Assembly: GCA_973895155.1 (NCBI GenBank)
Contig: OZ316897.1
Location: 3,348,001 to 3,412,000, forward strand
Length of the DNA: 64,000 bases
Direction of reading: 5' to 3'
Source of the DNA: Marsupella aquatica
Taxonomy: Eukaryota > Marchantiophyta
The translations under genes and the position numbers were made by a program. The notes below the pieces were generated by a model. That model had not been told where the DNA came from. It ran no database searches and saw only the letters and a list, made by a program, of their open reading frames with translations. This document shows positions 35,142 through 46,606 of the stretch, in pieces (the stretch's first letter is position 1; every line of letters begins with the position of its first letter).

Positions 35142-35576
35142 AGTCTCTACCTGTTCGACACATATTGTGGAAGGCTTGCTTCTCTGGATATTGATACCTG
35201 AGCTTTGTCCATCCTCAATAAGATTATGAGATGTAATCAGGAAGGATCCAAGGAGCTCTATCAGTATCCAAAGAATCAAGCCTTACAGAGTTTGTGTCAA
35301 ACAAGGGAAAACTCATAGAGGACTTCTGTAGACCAAAAAAAGCAACTCTCCACATGTGGTGTTGCGGATCATGTCTTCCTTGTGGACAAATGTCATAGAC
35401 AACAACTAACAATTCTATTGGAGAAATCCAGTGTGAGGCTTTTTGTAATCATAGTTACATGTGTTATCTTAAACCTGCCCTGAACCTACATGTAGTGTGT
35501 TGATGGGGCATAGATCCATGTCATAATCATTGGATGTTATGTTACGTACAGTACTCAAAGAAACATTGTATGCAAC

Positions 35577-35760
35577 ATCCAACAAAACACACAAGTAGTT
35601 GACACAAGAGATATATGGTTCACCTCTCTAGAGGCTACATCCATAGGAAAATACAAGATAGCTTTACTTAGCACTATGCCTTTCGCTCATACTGAGTCTC
35701 CATGGACTAAGAGCTCTCTTAATCTTAGATGACTTTGTAATAATGAGCCTAAGTTTCACT
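35577..35760. repeat. Dispersed LTR-like repeat, copy 2
   Basis: Contains CACACAAGTAGTTGACACAA, ATATGGTTCACCTC, GAGGCTACATCCATAGGAAA and, further on, AATGAGCCTAAGTTTCACTC, matching the block order at 11720-11960 and 55405-55600. It is likely an LTR relic; ends are undefined. Confidence 0.55.
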
Positions 35761-37293
35761 CAGTCACATGCTAAGTCTCCTAGTGAATATTTGAATGAAT
35801 ATAGTAGTGGCCTACCATAGATAATTTACTAAATTATAACATGTTTGTGTGGGGTACAACCCATTGGGTCACACTCAGAAAGCCTCAACAAACAAAGCAA
35901 TACTAGCCCAAATTACTCTAGCTGGGCAGGAAACCTTCTTTGTACCAAGACTCCTCATGCCCAACCCTATCTGCAAGCATAGTATATTCCCATAGAAACT
36001 ACGTTTTATGGCTTCACTCTATGGAGTAGATCATGAGCCACAGACTTTGGTCGTGAATTATGGTATAGATCTGTGCCCCACCTGTCAAATTGGAACCCAT
36101 TTTTTAAGCCTACTTTTGAAAAATTTCTTGAATGAAAGACCTAATGTTTGGACCACCCAAGGTGGTCTAAAATTATAGAAGAAATAAGCACTCCAAGACA
36201 GTCAGCATTTTCTTGGATCCAGATCTTGCCGTGTAGGAGCACTAGACACCATACCTGAATGTGCCCTGGGTTCTTGGAAAGCCAACCGCAGGCATTTCCA
36301 CTCATTATTCTGTCCAGATTTAATCTAAAAATCAAGAAAAAGAAGCCCCATTGGCCCCCCTACTTCTTCTAAAGCCACCCTGAGCGAGCACTTGATTTAT
36401 ATGCTTGCTTCAGTAGATGGGTTACAATCACTATTCTGCCCAGATTTAATCTAAAAGTAAATATAGAGAAGCCTCATTGGGCCCCCTATTCCTTGTAAAG
36501 CCACCCTGAGCACTTGATTTATACGGCTTGCTCTAGTTGGTCCTAAAGCATGTCTGATTATTCTCCTGCTCTATGGTCTGGAAGCTCTCACAAGCCCATT
36601 ATGATACCATGTGAAGTAAATTTCAATACAACTAGTTTGTTTTGGAGCAGTTGGACTGGGAATCATTTTGGGTCGTGCTCATGAACTCCTCCAAATAGGC
36701 TCTTCTCCAGTGTCTAAGAGCCCTTATCAGAGGATGGAGGATAATTTCAATTGATATAAAGCAAAAAAAAAACAAATATTTTATATTTGACCACATACAG
36801 GCCTCGGCTAAGAAAATTCTCTTGTTTCTTGCTTTTATGTAGAATAACTTTAACTGATGTAAAGCATCCTAGTATAAGCAACTTCATACTATGACGAGTC
36901 TAAGTATATATTCAAGCTGTCAAATAACAAAACAAAAACTAAATCAGGGCAAGAATGTGTTACTGTTGCATTATTTTCTGGAATTAAATATTTGCCAAAA
37001 TCTAGCGCAAATTGGGATGGCACTATGGTATACCCATAACAGTTGTTGGCTTAGAACCTGGATTCATGCCCTCTCCGATGCTAGATGGCTGGCTAGGTCC
37101 ACTCTAAGCCCAAGACAAAGGCCCTTGTGATGTTTTTGCGTTGGTGCTGCAGCTCGTACTTGTGGTCCCAACTGCTTCTCAGGTCCAATGTGTTCTCTTG
37201 CGTGCTGGTCTTTCCCGGGAGCTTGATTTAATACATTTGGTGCACTGTCACCTTTTCAAAACACAAAAACCAGGTCTTAAGAAAAAAAAAAAA
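35761..37293. other. Intergenic region with a 126-bp tandem duplication
   Basis: No gene seen. Units at about 36301-36426 and 36427-36535 share ATTCTGYCCAGATTTAATCT, GAAGCCYCATTGG and AAAGCCACCCTGAGC with about 80-90% identity by eye. An A15 tract lies at 37282-37296, just before the twin hairpins. Confidence 0.6.
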
Positions 37294-37330
37294 AAACTTC
37301 CACTGTCACTTGAGGTGACAGTGGAAGTTT
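37294..37330. other. Perfect hairpin, 16-bp stem
   Basis: AAACTTCCACTGTCAC, loop TTGAG, then the exact reverse complement. This is a 37-base perfect inverted repeat preceded by an A run. It shows no surrounding features of a gene; it could be a recent palindromic duplication or a small-RNA hairpin. Confidence 0.9.
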
Positions 37331-37339
37331 GCTTTCATA

Positions 37340-37371
37340 GAGAATCTAAATAGACAGGTATTTAGATTCTC
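37340..37371. other. Perfect hairpin, 12-bp stem
   Basis: GAGAATCTAAAT, 8-base loop, ATTTAGATTCTC, only nine bases after the 37294-37330 hairpin. Two perfect inverted repeats of this size side by side are unlikely by chance. Confidence 0.9.
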
Positions 37372-38523
37372 CGTGTCCATGCACTTTTGACTGAGTCTAT
37401 CCCATGTGTGCCTCCTAGGTCAACAATCCATTTGTGTTTGTGGGGCCTTTTTTTGGAGCTATAGGGGGTTTATCTACTCAGGTGTGGTCACGGGGTGACG
37501 GGGGTGAGAAAACAGCAACACAAGAGTATATACTTAATGTGGTGGTAACCATCTGTTGGGAGTTGGGATCAGCATTTTTTTTAGTGGCAAAAATTCATGA
37601 TTCCACCCATCAAAACGCTTTGCCACTTCTGGCAAATATTTACCAGGTTTTCTGTATCCCACTAGCAAGTTTCCCACCTAGGCACAGGTCCCATCAGTTA
37701 GAATCTAAAGATCATCCTTAAATTTAGGGAGATTTAAAGGTAAGAAAACAATTCTGGGAAATCCAGTAAATACTACTCCTAGCATCTTCTCCTTCACACA
37801 GTCTGACATTTGCACAGGCATTTGCCATACCGGAAAAAAGATAAACCTTAAAGATACTGTGGTGTGATACCATGTCGCAATGATGGTGTTCTTGACCTGG
37901 GATGGGCTGATCTTGTCTTGTCTAGGGCAAGAGTTTGTGCGCTACAGGATGTGGTCCTTGCAAATCCTACTAGGAAGAGCCATGTTACAGTTTGTACCCA
38001 TCTGCCGGGCCAAGCTGTAGCCAAGGCAACCTGGCTCAAAGAGCAGGCATATGCTTCTGACCATGCTAGCTACTGCCTTGGGGTTTGTTTTACCCAATTT
38101 ATTTTGAGGTCTTTGGGGCTCTCACCTATCTTTGACAGTTTCTTGCAAGCATGTACCATCTTTGTGTAGAGTAGCTACCGTACCCCCCATTTTCTGTCCT
38201 GGGTACGTTCTTTACAAAGGCATACTACAGATTGAGCCATTACCTATTCTTGAGAGGGCAGAGGGTGTTGGTTTGAGGGACTCTGAACATTGATATCACT
38301 CTTTTACTCTTTGCGACCCTCCTATGAGGTTTAATTTGGAGCTTTACCCTTGTAGGTTTTAGTTCCTTTGAGTTTCTGTAGAATCTTGGGCTTTTTGGCT
38401 TTGAATTTCATTGTCTGAGGGTTTTCTTTTGTCTTTATTGGGTCTCCTACCTTTGGATCCTATCTCCCATTTGGCTCATTGTATATGATAAGATGTTTTT
38501 ATCAGGAGGTATTTGCTTGATAG

Positions 38524-38655
38524 GACCCCAAAATGAAAAGAGTTAATTGATAGGACCCCTGAGGTCTTGGGTAAGTTGATTCAATGTCTCTCAAGGTCAA
38601 TCAACAATCTGGATCTCTCAGGGTGTTATAAAATCACACTTTTCATTTTGGGGTC
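38524..38655. repeat. Small foldback related to the 29370 family
   Basis: GACCCCAAAATGAAAAG at 38524-38540 recurs as its exact reverse complement at 38639-38655 (17 bp). The sequence around it is shared with the 168-bp units at 29370-29703. Confidence 0.75.
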
Positions 38656-41362
38656 AAATAACTCTCTTATCCGAGACCATAATACTTTTCCCAACAAACG
38701 TTTTCCTTTTCTGCTTTATTTTTCCTAGCAAATAATGTTATCCCCCGTGTAAGCGGTACAATATTGTGAACGTGGTACAGTAACGTTACAAACAGCTCAT
38801 GTTAATTGAAGACATCGTAAATAATACTTACGGAGTAGTACGGACGGACTGCTGAAAAGTCCAGTCACTCATCATACGCTTCAAACTAGAATCTTTAAAG
38901 TACGGTGAGTACCGTACAATGGCCAACTTTGCGGAAAGTAGCAGTAGAATGGCGGTATTTGATGTCGGGGTGCGTGCTTAGTCGTAACACGTGACGTTTC
39001 TCACACCGTTCGATTCGGAACTTGGTGACGTGTCATGTTCGTCATCGTTAGATTCGTAGTCAGATAGGGATATTCTGTAAATAGAATCTCGAGTTGTACC
39101 ATGCTATGGGCAAAGTGAAGCAGGACGAGAGGTGTTATCTGTTTGAAATAGGGGCCAGCTAGATACTATCCGGTTCGACTTACGTAAGGAGGAAGAGAAG
39201 TTCGCGACATTTCATGCTATGGGAAAAAAGGATCAGTCCTTCCAGATACTATCCGGGTCTGGTGATGCAAGCTATTTGACTCCGCTGGTCTATGTCCCTA
39301 TAACGCCCCTTTGGGGGTTCGTGTGGGGTCCTCGAGTTTCATGCTGTGAAGGGTATCCCAATTCCCTAATGACTCGGTGAATGGGGGGGCTTTGACCAAG
39401 CGATAGGATCAGCGGAGTGCGAAATTCCACGAAGGGACTCTTTTATAGTCTATTGTGTGTATGTATGGTATAACGGCATAATACCTAAGTTGCATTTGAG
39501 TGGAAGAGTCAAAACAATCAAATAGTCAATTGGGATGACAACCCTCTTCGTTTTTGTAACTTGAAAAATCGTGGTTTCTTCTGTTGGTGGGTGCTTTCTA
39601 GCTTGTGTTCTTGGGCCAGTTTGACCGCCTGGCTGGTAGGGGTTCTCTTCCCCCACCCTGAAAAACAATAATTGAAACGGAGAGTTTTGTAGTAAGACAG
39701 AAAGTCAGAAGAGAGGACAATGCTAAATAAAATGCCCCACAAGTAACTCCAAGAAGAAAAATCACCAAGCATAGGAGAAGAGCGACAGAACCTGAGATAG
39801 ATCTACGACCCTTACTTACTCCATATTAGATGCCCCGGTGTAGCCTCCAGGTGTTCAGTGTTCCCATACAATGCCAGGGGCCAACTGGCAGACTTCAGTG
39901 ACTTGGATATCAGTCCAATGGAATTTGAGGGCACATTTGGGGGCCTATGGCACACAGAGTAGGGCTCTAAGCTTCTTTGCAATCCAAGCCTGACAAGGTA
40001 AAAAAGTAATGAAGATGAAGCAGACTTAAAAAAATCTTTGGCCATGGATAAGTTGACGTGTGAATCGAGGGGTGAAGAGAACCCTTAGGAACTTTTGCAT
40101 TGTTTTCCACCATCCAGAAAAGAGCACTTCACCGTGTCAGTGCAATCCATGATATCATAGCACGCAAGTGACACCTTCTTGTTTTGGAGTGACACGTCTC
40201 AGAGCATGTTTCTGAAAGTGGTAGCAATTATTGAGCATAATGGGGCCGCAATTATGTTAAAAGTGTTCCTCCCTTTTCTTGTAACTTGAGGATCAATTCT
40301 CCTGAACTTTAAGTTCTTTTGTGATAGGCCTTTTAGTTGCCACTCACACAACATTTGACTCACTAGAGTGTGCTTATGATCAATATGTGTTAATCCAAGC
40401 TTGAGAAGGGCGTGTGCCTACCCAAGCTAGAGGGGGTGGCCTCAATCGAATGAAAGCTTTTACCACAGATAGCAGCAAATTTATTTGTTAGACTGACAAT
40501 TATCCCAGATTGCCCAAAAACGGGTTTTCGTTATTTGCCAACTACAGAATCTCTTGAGCCTGTTTCTTTAGACTGTACACCCCCTCCAAACCAATGCTTC
40601 ATATTCTCAACTGAAGGGCAGTGTTTATGTGGATTGTACCTCATAGGCTGTCTCATAGGCTTCTGCTTCCATTTGCTCCCATGTAATGCCCTCAGATCCT
40701 TTCACTGGGGCCTATTGATTGGCTGAGAAAGGCCTGCCAATTGGCCAAATAAGCTTGGACTACCAAACCAAGTAGCTTTTGCTAGATACAGTAGGTGACT
40801 GATGAGTCACAAAAGCCAGCTTTAATGGAACAGGAAAGGTAGTCGGATAAGAATGAAAGGCCTGCTTGCAAATTCAACAATATAGGTGTGCTGCATGTGA
40901 TGGTATATTTATCAAGCGTTTCTTTTCAGGTGTTTCTAGGTTCTCCCCAAGAACTGGATTCGCCCCTCCTACAAATAGGTCGTTTCTGGCCTTCACAAAA
41001 AGGTTCAAATTATCAGTTGGGAGCATTATTGGAGCACCCTATTCAGACAAAACCTAAAGCCGGCATGGACCTAGGAGTTTGACAAAAGTTCCGCATGGAC
41101 TGCAAACAAACTTTATTGTAACTCAGATAGTATTTTTCATTTGTAAAAAACAACCACACTTTGTTTCGTCAAAAAGTGATCTGGTCCATCCGAGGTTCAT
41201 GGACTGCTAATCCGAACATTAATTTCAGGATGACCCAAAACCTTCACGAGAAATTAATTTCCCAAAACCTTCACGAGAGAAAGTGGGCTTGAGGTCTTGA
41301 AAAAGCTTCCTTCCCTGATGGCGTAAAAATATACTTTTCAAAATCATTACTGTAGTTGCATC

Positions 41363-41399
41363 AAAGGAACTGGATCATTTTGAAGGATCCAGTTCCTTT
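41363..41399. other. Perfect hairpin, 14-bp stem
   Basis: AAAGGAACTGGATC, loop ATTTTGAAG, then the exact reverse complement. It is isolated, with no gene nearby. Confidence 0.9.
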
Positions 41400-42711
41400 T
41401 TGGCCGGGGAAAAAGGGATTTTCCACGTGGAATCATATCTGCCTTTGTTGCCCTTTGAGCACATGGTCTGTTCCTTATCATTTAGAAAGGGTGCCTTTAT
41501 GCATTTCTGAGGTCTACTTGCCTAATTGTTTATTTGTTTCTTGAACAGGTCTTTCCAACTCCCAGGTTTTCACTTGCACCAGATTTGACCAGGCTTGGTT
41601 GTGTTCTTCTCAATCCACATCCTGAATGTGTTTCATTTCCTTTCTTTTTTAGACCACCACTGGCCATATAAAAAGAGGAGTGTCAAAAACTTCTCACTTT
41701 TTCATGTTCCTCTCCTCTACCCTGAAACTTTGCTCCACAATTTTGGGAAAGAGTACTAAAAATGGTGCAATCTATCTAGCCACATTTTTGTCAGTTTAAA
41801 TGGGAAAGCCATTTGATCTCTTTCCTCTTTCCATTTTACATGAGCTCCAACCCAACTTCTTTTGCCTGGGCATCAAAGTGTAAATTCTCATAGGCTCTGA
41901 ATATAATGTCAATCACATGTGAGTACTAATACATGTAAAACTCAAAATTGCATGACAAGGTACGATTCTTGATTAGCTGAAACATTCTCATGTGATTCAG
42001 AGACTCTTTGAAGAGCTAATTATAGTTGCTACTAGAGTTTAGTTACTCATTGTTTGACCGTCTCCTTGGACTACTGACCATGGCAGTCAGCACGCTACTC
42101 TGTTTCCAGTTCTTAGAATGTTGTGCCCATGTGGGCTATGCAGTAATGCACCTGTTCGTTTGATATAATCCACACCCCCCCACCCCTTCGAACACCTAAA
42201 GAAAGAGAAAAGGAGACTTTCACCTACAAGTTGGGATTGAAATTGAAAACTGGAGAACCAATTTCTGAAACAGGGTCAACAAAGTACAAGGGAGATACGT
42301 CAGGGAGAAGACCAAAGAAAATTCAAGACTACTTCAACGGTCTACAAACCTAATCCATAACTTGAGTCATAGAATTTGAATATATGATGAGATATGTGAT
42401 GAGAAGACCTGCATGTGATCAAAACACTTAAAAAAGGCTTGCATGTGAATACGCACTAGCCTAGCTATTTCCGTATTGACCAAATGACTGTGAGATGCCA
42501 GATTGAAGGGCAATGACAAACTAAATAGCACAACCCCAATTTTCATGTTTAGCCGTTAGTGGCACCACTAGACCAAAACAAATGTCTGTTATTCCAATAT
42601 CTCACGTTTCCATGGAGAGTTGGTAGTAGTGAACCCTTTCATTGGATACAACTACAATTTACCGTTGGATTTCATTGGTCTACTTGGAGCCTTGTCCCTT
42701 TCCTTTGTAGC

Positions 42712-43062
42712 CCTGTAATTAAGTGTTAGAACTTTTAAGTACATTTGTAACTAAAGATGTTTGAATTTATAATATTACTATTATATTTTTATATTTATAC
42801 AAATGTTATGGTTTGTTATCTGGATAACAAGCCTTGTCCTTTTCCTTTGTCGCCTCGTAGTTAAGTGTTATAACTCTTAAGTACATTACAACTAAAGATG
42901 TTTGAATATTATCACTTTTTTTTTATATTGATACAAATGTTATGGTTTCTTATATGGATGGCAAGCTCACTAGGGGAATTGTCAATTTTGTTAATACAAA
43001 AACATGACAATATTATAAATTCAAACATCTTGTACTTAAAAGTTGTAACACTTAATTACGGG
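42712..43062. repeat. MITE-like inverted repeat with an internal third copy
   Basis: The left arm (42714-42774, GTAATTAAGTGTTAGAACTT..GATGTTTGAATTTATAATATT) is matched in reverse complement by 43009-43062 with one mismatch and one 12-base gap. A third, direct copy of the arm lies inside at about 42855-42915. A duplicated block TACAAATGTTATGGTTT..TATCTGGAT follows each direct copy. AT-rich and non-coding; no target duplication was found. Confidence 0.7.
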
Positions 43063-43068
43063 GAAAGG

Positions 43069-45076
43069 ATTCGTGTAGTTAGTGTGAGTTGACTAAACGC
43101 TGAAGTGTGGTCAATCAGGATAATCATGATTAACGGTGTAGAATTCGTGTAATTAGTGTGAGTGTAGTCAATCATGATTAACTGTGTTTGCTGGAGTTTA
43201 CGGCGCGACTAATCCTGGTTTTCGCCTCGGGGGACTGTAGGAGACTAGGAGGAGTAGGAGCCCTCTCTCCGCTTTCTTCGTTGGCCGCATTCGCTACCGG
43301 GTCGATGAAAGTAGAGAATTCCGGAGCGCGGCAGTTGCGTAGAATGCGTTCCGTGGCGGAGGTCATCTCCGCCATTGGCGCGCGCGACCCTCTTTTACTC
43401 CACTACTCTCTTCCTCCGCCCTTCGCATCCGTTCGGCGAGCACGTCCGCTCTCGTCGGCCACTTTTCATCGCTCGATAGATCGCTTCTCGAGTCCCGAGT
43501 CTCCTCTAGTCGACGACCTGCTCGAGTCCTCCCCTCCCCCTCCTCTCCGTCACTGCGCCTCGGTACTAGTGTACTAGCTCGACGTTGAGTGTTTCCTCTC
43601 CCGACATTATTACAGGATTGGCACTGTTGATCACTCGGCCTGTCTTGTGGTGCTCTGTCTGCCAGACAGCCGTGGCTGTCACACATTCGTGGTGGCTTGC
43701 TAGCTCGCTCATTCGGTCATCGATTTGCTCACTATCTTGCGCATTTAGCTCTTCCACCACCACGTCTGCACGGCGCGTAGAGGAAGAGCGCGCTCTCTTT
43801 CGAAAACTGGTCAACGGGGAAGGAACAGGGTGGTTGGAGGGATGGATCGTTGATGGATCGTCGGGATAGGATGGATGAGGGAAATTGATTTCCGGTTTCT
43901 GATTGATTTGATTGCGGAAGCTGTGAGCAGATCGCTACAGCAGCTCAAAATTCGTTTTCATGAAATTGTTTTGTCTGATAGCGACTTCCAGTATTTCGCG
44001 GCCATTTCGGTGCTGTTCGTTTCCAGTGGCAGCATCAGCAGCAGTAGCTTATTCTTCGCCAGGATGACGATCGTCATGGTGTCGAGAGAGGAGGTACTAT
44101 GGATTGGTGATTATACTTGAGATTTTCTCGTCCCTCAGCTCGCTTTTCCCTGTCAGTTTGTCTGTCTCTCCATGTCTCTTCATGTCCCTAACTCCTGTGT
44201 TGGAGATGCCATGCATAAGCTCGGCATACTTATCGACGTGAACCTGTTGAGAACATGTTCACTGCGTACTAGTGGAAGAATTAGCGTGCTAATGAATGAG
44301 CTTAGATCTCTGGAGGTGAGCAGATTGGGAATCTGTCTGTTCACGCGCAGTAGTAGTCGAAGAATTGGTTCCGTTAATGCGATAGCTTCGCACAGCTGGC
44401 TTTATATTCGATGAACGATTTTCCTCTCTCTTGGTGCTGATGCTGATGCTCTTGCGAGCGAATTGCTCTGATTGTTGTTGTCCAATTGCTGCGACTCACG
44501 TATCCTTTCTATGTGCAGGGTAAGTACTAAGTAGCTACCGCCGCTGGTTAAAATTAAGGGATTAGGAGGCTTCCTCTGTCGGGTCTCGCTCCACTTCAAA
44601 ATCCGATTTGGTTTGTGCTGTTTAACGATGATGTCGATGGAGTTGGAATTACGGATTGGGAAGAAAACCGTAGTAGGGAGGTGGAGGACAGGAAGGGGTG
44701 TCAGTACTGTAGCGTTTTAGTAGTGCGAGGAAGTCAAATTCGTCAAGGGCCAACTTCTTCTGGAAAGTGCGGGGCCTGGGTTATCCAAACAGGAGTGGAA
44801 ATCAAGGTCAGTGCGTGCTCGCATTGCAATCGACGCACGAGTGAAGACAAGTGAAGATAGAATTCGGATATTGGAGGTATGGAGATGACATCCGAGGGGT
44901 AAATCATGGTCGAGCAGAAGCTCCTGTTCGCTCGATAGACATTTAGTGCGGTATGAGAGCTGCAGCATTGTTTAAAAATCTGTTTACTCAAAGGAGGAGC
45001 TGATTGTTTGATTGTCAGACCGCTGGTACAGTGAGGTACGAAATTCCCTCTCGGCTGCTGCAAAGATAGAGGAAGA
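43069..45076 (+). promoter_or_regulatory. Upstream region of the ATL gene
   Basis: At 43069-43185 a 72-bp imperfect tandem pair (TTCGTGTARTTAGTGTGAG..) separates AT-rich intergenic DNA from a GC- and CpG-rich stretch that continues into the ATL gene. Between 43188 and 43870 both strands stay open for up to 129 codons without family resemblance, as expected of CpG-rich DNA. The region probably contains the promoter and 5' leader, possibly with a leader intron; I cannot fix the transcription start. Confidence 0.45.
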
Positions 45077-46606
45077 ATGAGCACCGGGGCTGTTCCGCCG
45101 GTCTTGTTGTCACCGCCAAAAGGAGGGGGTGGAGGAAAGAGCGCGTCCGCATTCAGTCCGGCGGTGGTGGCCATCATTGCCGTGCTCGGCTCGGCCTTTC
45201 TGATCGTGAGCTACTACCGCATTTTCGCGAAGCTCTGCACGCGATGGCAAACCAGACGCGCCGTCCGAACGGAGCTCCAGAGCCAGATCAACGCGGGCGG
45301 CGTCGACATGGACGCCAACCCGTCCACACCCGCGCGTGGACTGGACGAAGCGCTTATCAAGAAAATTCCCATTTTCGAGTACATACGAGGGGACGGATTC
45401 ACCGCCGAGACCGAATGCCCCGTCTGCCTCATGGAATTCGCCGATAAGCAGGAGCTCCGAATGCTCCCGAAGTGCGCCCACGCCTTCCACCTCGCATGCA
45501 TCGATACTTGGCTGAGCAGCCACTCTAATTGCCCTCTCTGCAGGGCTAACGTTTTCACGGAGCAGGTGATGAACCAGTATCCCCATCCTCTATCCCCGCC
45601 ACAGCTCAACTTCTTCGGCACCCCGCCGGATGGAGGATATTCTCCAGCCGATTACTCCATGGGTGAGTATGGCAGCCGATTCAATGGTCACGGGCGATCT
45701 CCGCAGCCCACCCTGAGAGGGCTCCTTAACTTCGAGGATCACCAGCAGATGCAGCCTCCGATAATGTGGTCCGAATCAGGAAGAGCAGACGAGCCCGGAG
45801 AGGATTCCTTGCGGCTCTACGACGCCCGGGAATTCGGCGGCGATTCCTCAGCTCGGCACCATGTGTTGGTGATTCCAGGGTCTGGGAGTTTAGGCAGCGC
45901 CCCTCCCAGCACTGAGCTGCCCGGCGGGGAGAAAGACATCGTCACGCGCACGACCAGTTTCAAGGAGCTGCAGAGGAGCCGATCGAAGGGAGACGGTGAC
46001 CACAATAAATGGCACCTCCATTCGGCTCGCCGGTCGGCCAGGCGGAATCCCTTCTCGAGCATGCGGTCCTTCTCGATGGGAACCTCTCGGAGGCTCGTCA
46101 ATGCGCTGGAGTTCCTGGACCTGGATGGAATGCGGAGCAGCAGCAGCGGCAATGGTAAAGGTGGTGACAAGCTCTATAGCCCGTACGAGTATGGAATCAC
46201 GGAGACGCCTGATTACGAACCCCGTGCCTGTGTCCTCACCGTGACACCGGCCGATTTTCCGTCCCCCTCAGGAGACCGAGACAGAGACGTAGAAATAGGA
46301 CCAGCAGGACGAGTCGCTGGAGCAGCAGGGTCTAGCTCCGAGACCGAGAAGAAGGATTCGTTACGGTCTTCGCTCAATTCACATGATAACAACTCGTTCG
46401 GAGACTTGACAGACTCAACGGGAGCGGCGCTGAAGATCTCGTCGGGTCGGCAGGACAAAGGCAGGTCGATGTCCTTCCGGAGCACATTTAGCGTGAAGAG
46501 ATCTCTCTCCGGAGGTATTAACATGTTCTCACTCAGATACCCGGGGAAGAGCAACCGTGTCGCCTCCTCCACTTCCTTTGATTCCAAGGAGTTCAATGAA
46601 CAGTGA
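45077..46606 (+). CDS. ATL-type RING-H2 E3 ubiquitin ligase
   Basis: A membrane-anchored E3 ligase of the plant ATL family, which passes ubiquitin from an E2 to unknown targets. It has 509 residues and no intron, as usual for ATLs. It shows a short Gly/Pro-rich N-terminus, one membrane span at about 28-48 (AVVAIIAVLGSAFLIVSYY) and the family GLD motif at 88-90. The C3H2C3 RING at 114-155 has C114, C117, C133, H135, H138, C141, C152 and C155, with the ATL-typical Pro-Lys-Cys and the E2-contact Trp145. The 350-residue tail is Ser/Arg/Gly-rich, probably disordered, with RRLVNALEFLDLDGM and SMSFRSTFSVKRSLSGG blocks like those of long ATLs related to ATL13/46/47. The ATG is the first in frame, after GGAAGA. 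Which ATL it corresponds to cannot be settled by eye. Confidence 0.93.
   Translation: MSTGAVPPVLLSPPKGGGGGKSASAFSPAVVAIIAVLGSAFLIVSYYRIFAKLCTRWQTRRAVRTELQSQINAGGVDMDANPSTPARGLDEALIKKIPIFEYIRGDGFTAETECPVCLMEFADKQELRMLPKCAHAFHLACIDTWLSSHSNCPLCRANVFTEQVMNQYPHPLSPPQLNFFGTPPDGGYSPADYSMGEYGSRFNGHGRSPQPTLRGLLNFEDHQQMQPPIMWSESGRADEPGEDSLRLYDAREFGGDSSARHHVLVIPGSGSLGSAPPSTELPGGEKDIVTRTTSFKELQRSRSKGDGDHNKWHLHSARRSARRNPFSSMRSFSMGTSRRLVNALEFLDLDGMRSSSSGNGKGGDKLYSPYEYGITETPDYEPRACVLTVTPADFPSPSGDRDRDVEIGPAGRVAGAAGSSSETEKKDSLRSSLNSHDNNSFGDLTDSTGAALKISSGRQDKGRSMSFRSTFSVKRSLSGGINMFSLRYPGKSNRVASSTSFDSKEFNEQ

Larger units (their letters stand above)
37372..42711. other. Intergenic region, no gene seen
   Basis: Five kilobases of mainly AT-rich DNA with only short frames (up to 101 codons, 37864-38169). 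A CpG-richer block lies at about 38750-39450, in which GCTATGGG and AGATACTATCCGG recur (39104 and 39222; 39161 and 39245). It includes the foldback at 38524-38655, the hairpin at 41363-41399 and an 18-bp repeat CCCAAAACCTTCACGAGA at 41234 and 41262. Confidence 0.4.

Noticed and set aside
43188-43869. CpG-rich plus- and minus-strand frames of 80-129 codons
   Set aside because: Both strands are open, there is no ATG-supported conserved protein, and the position fits the ATL promoter and leader.
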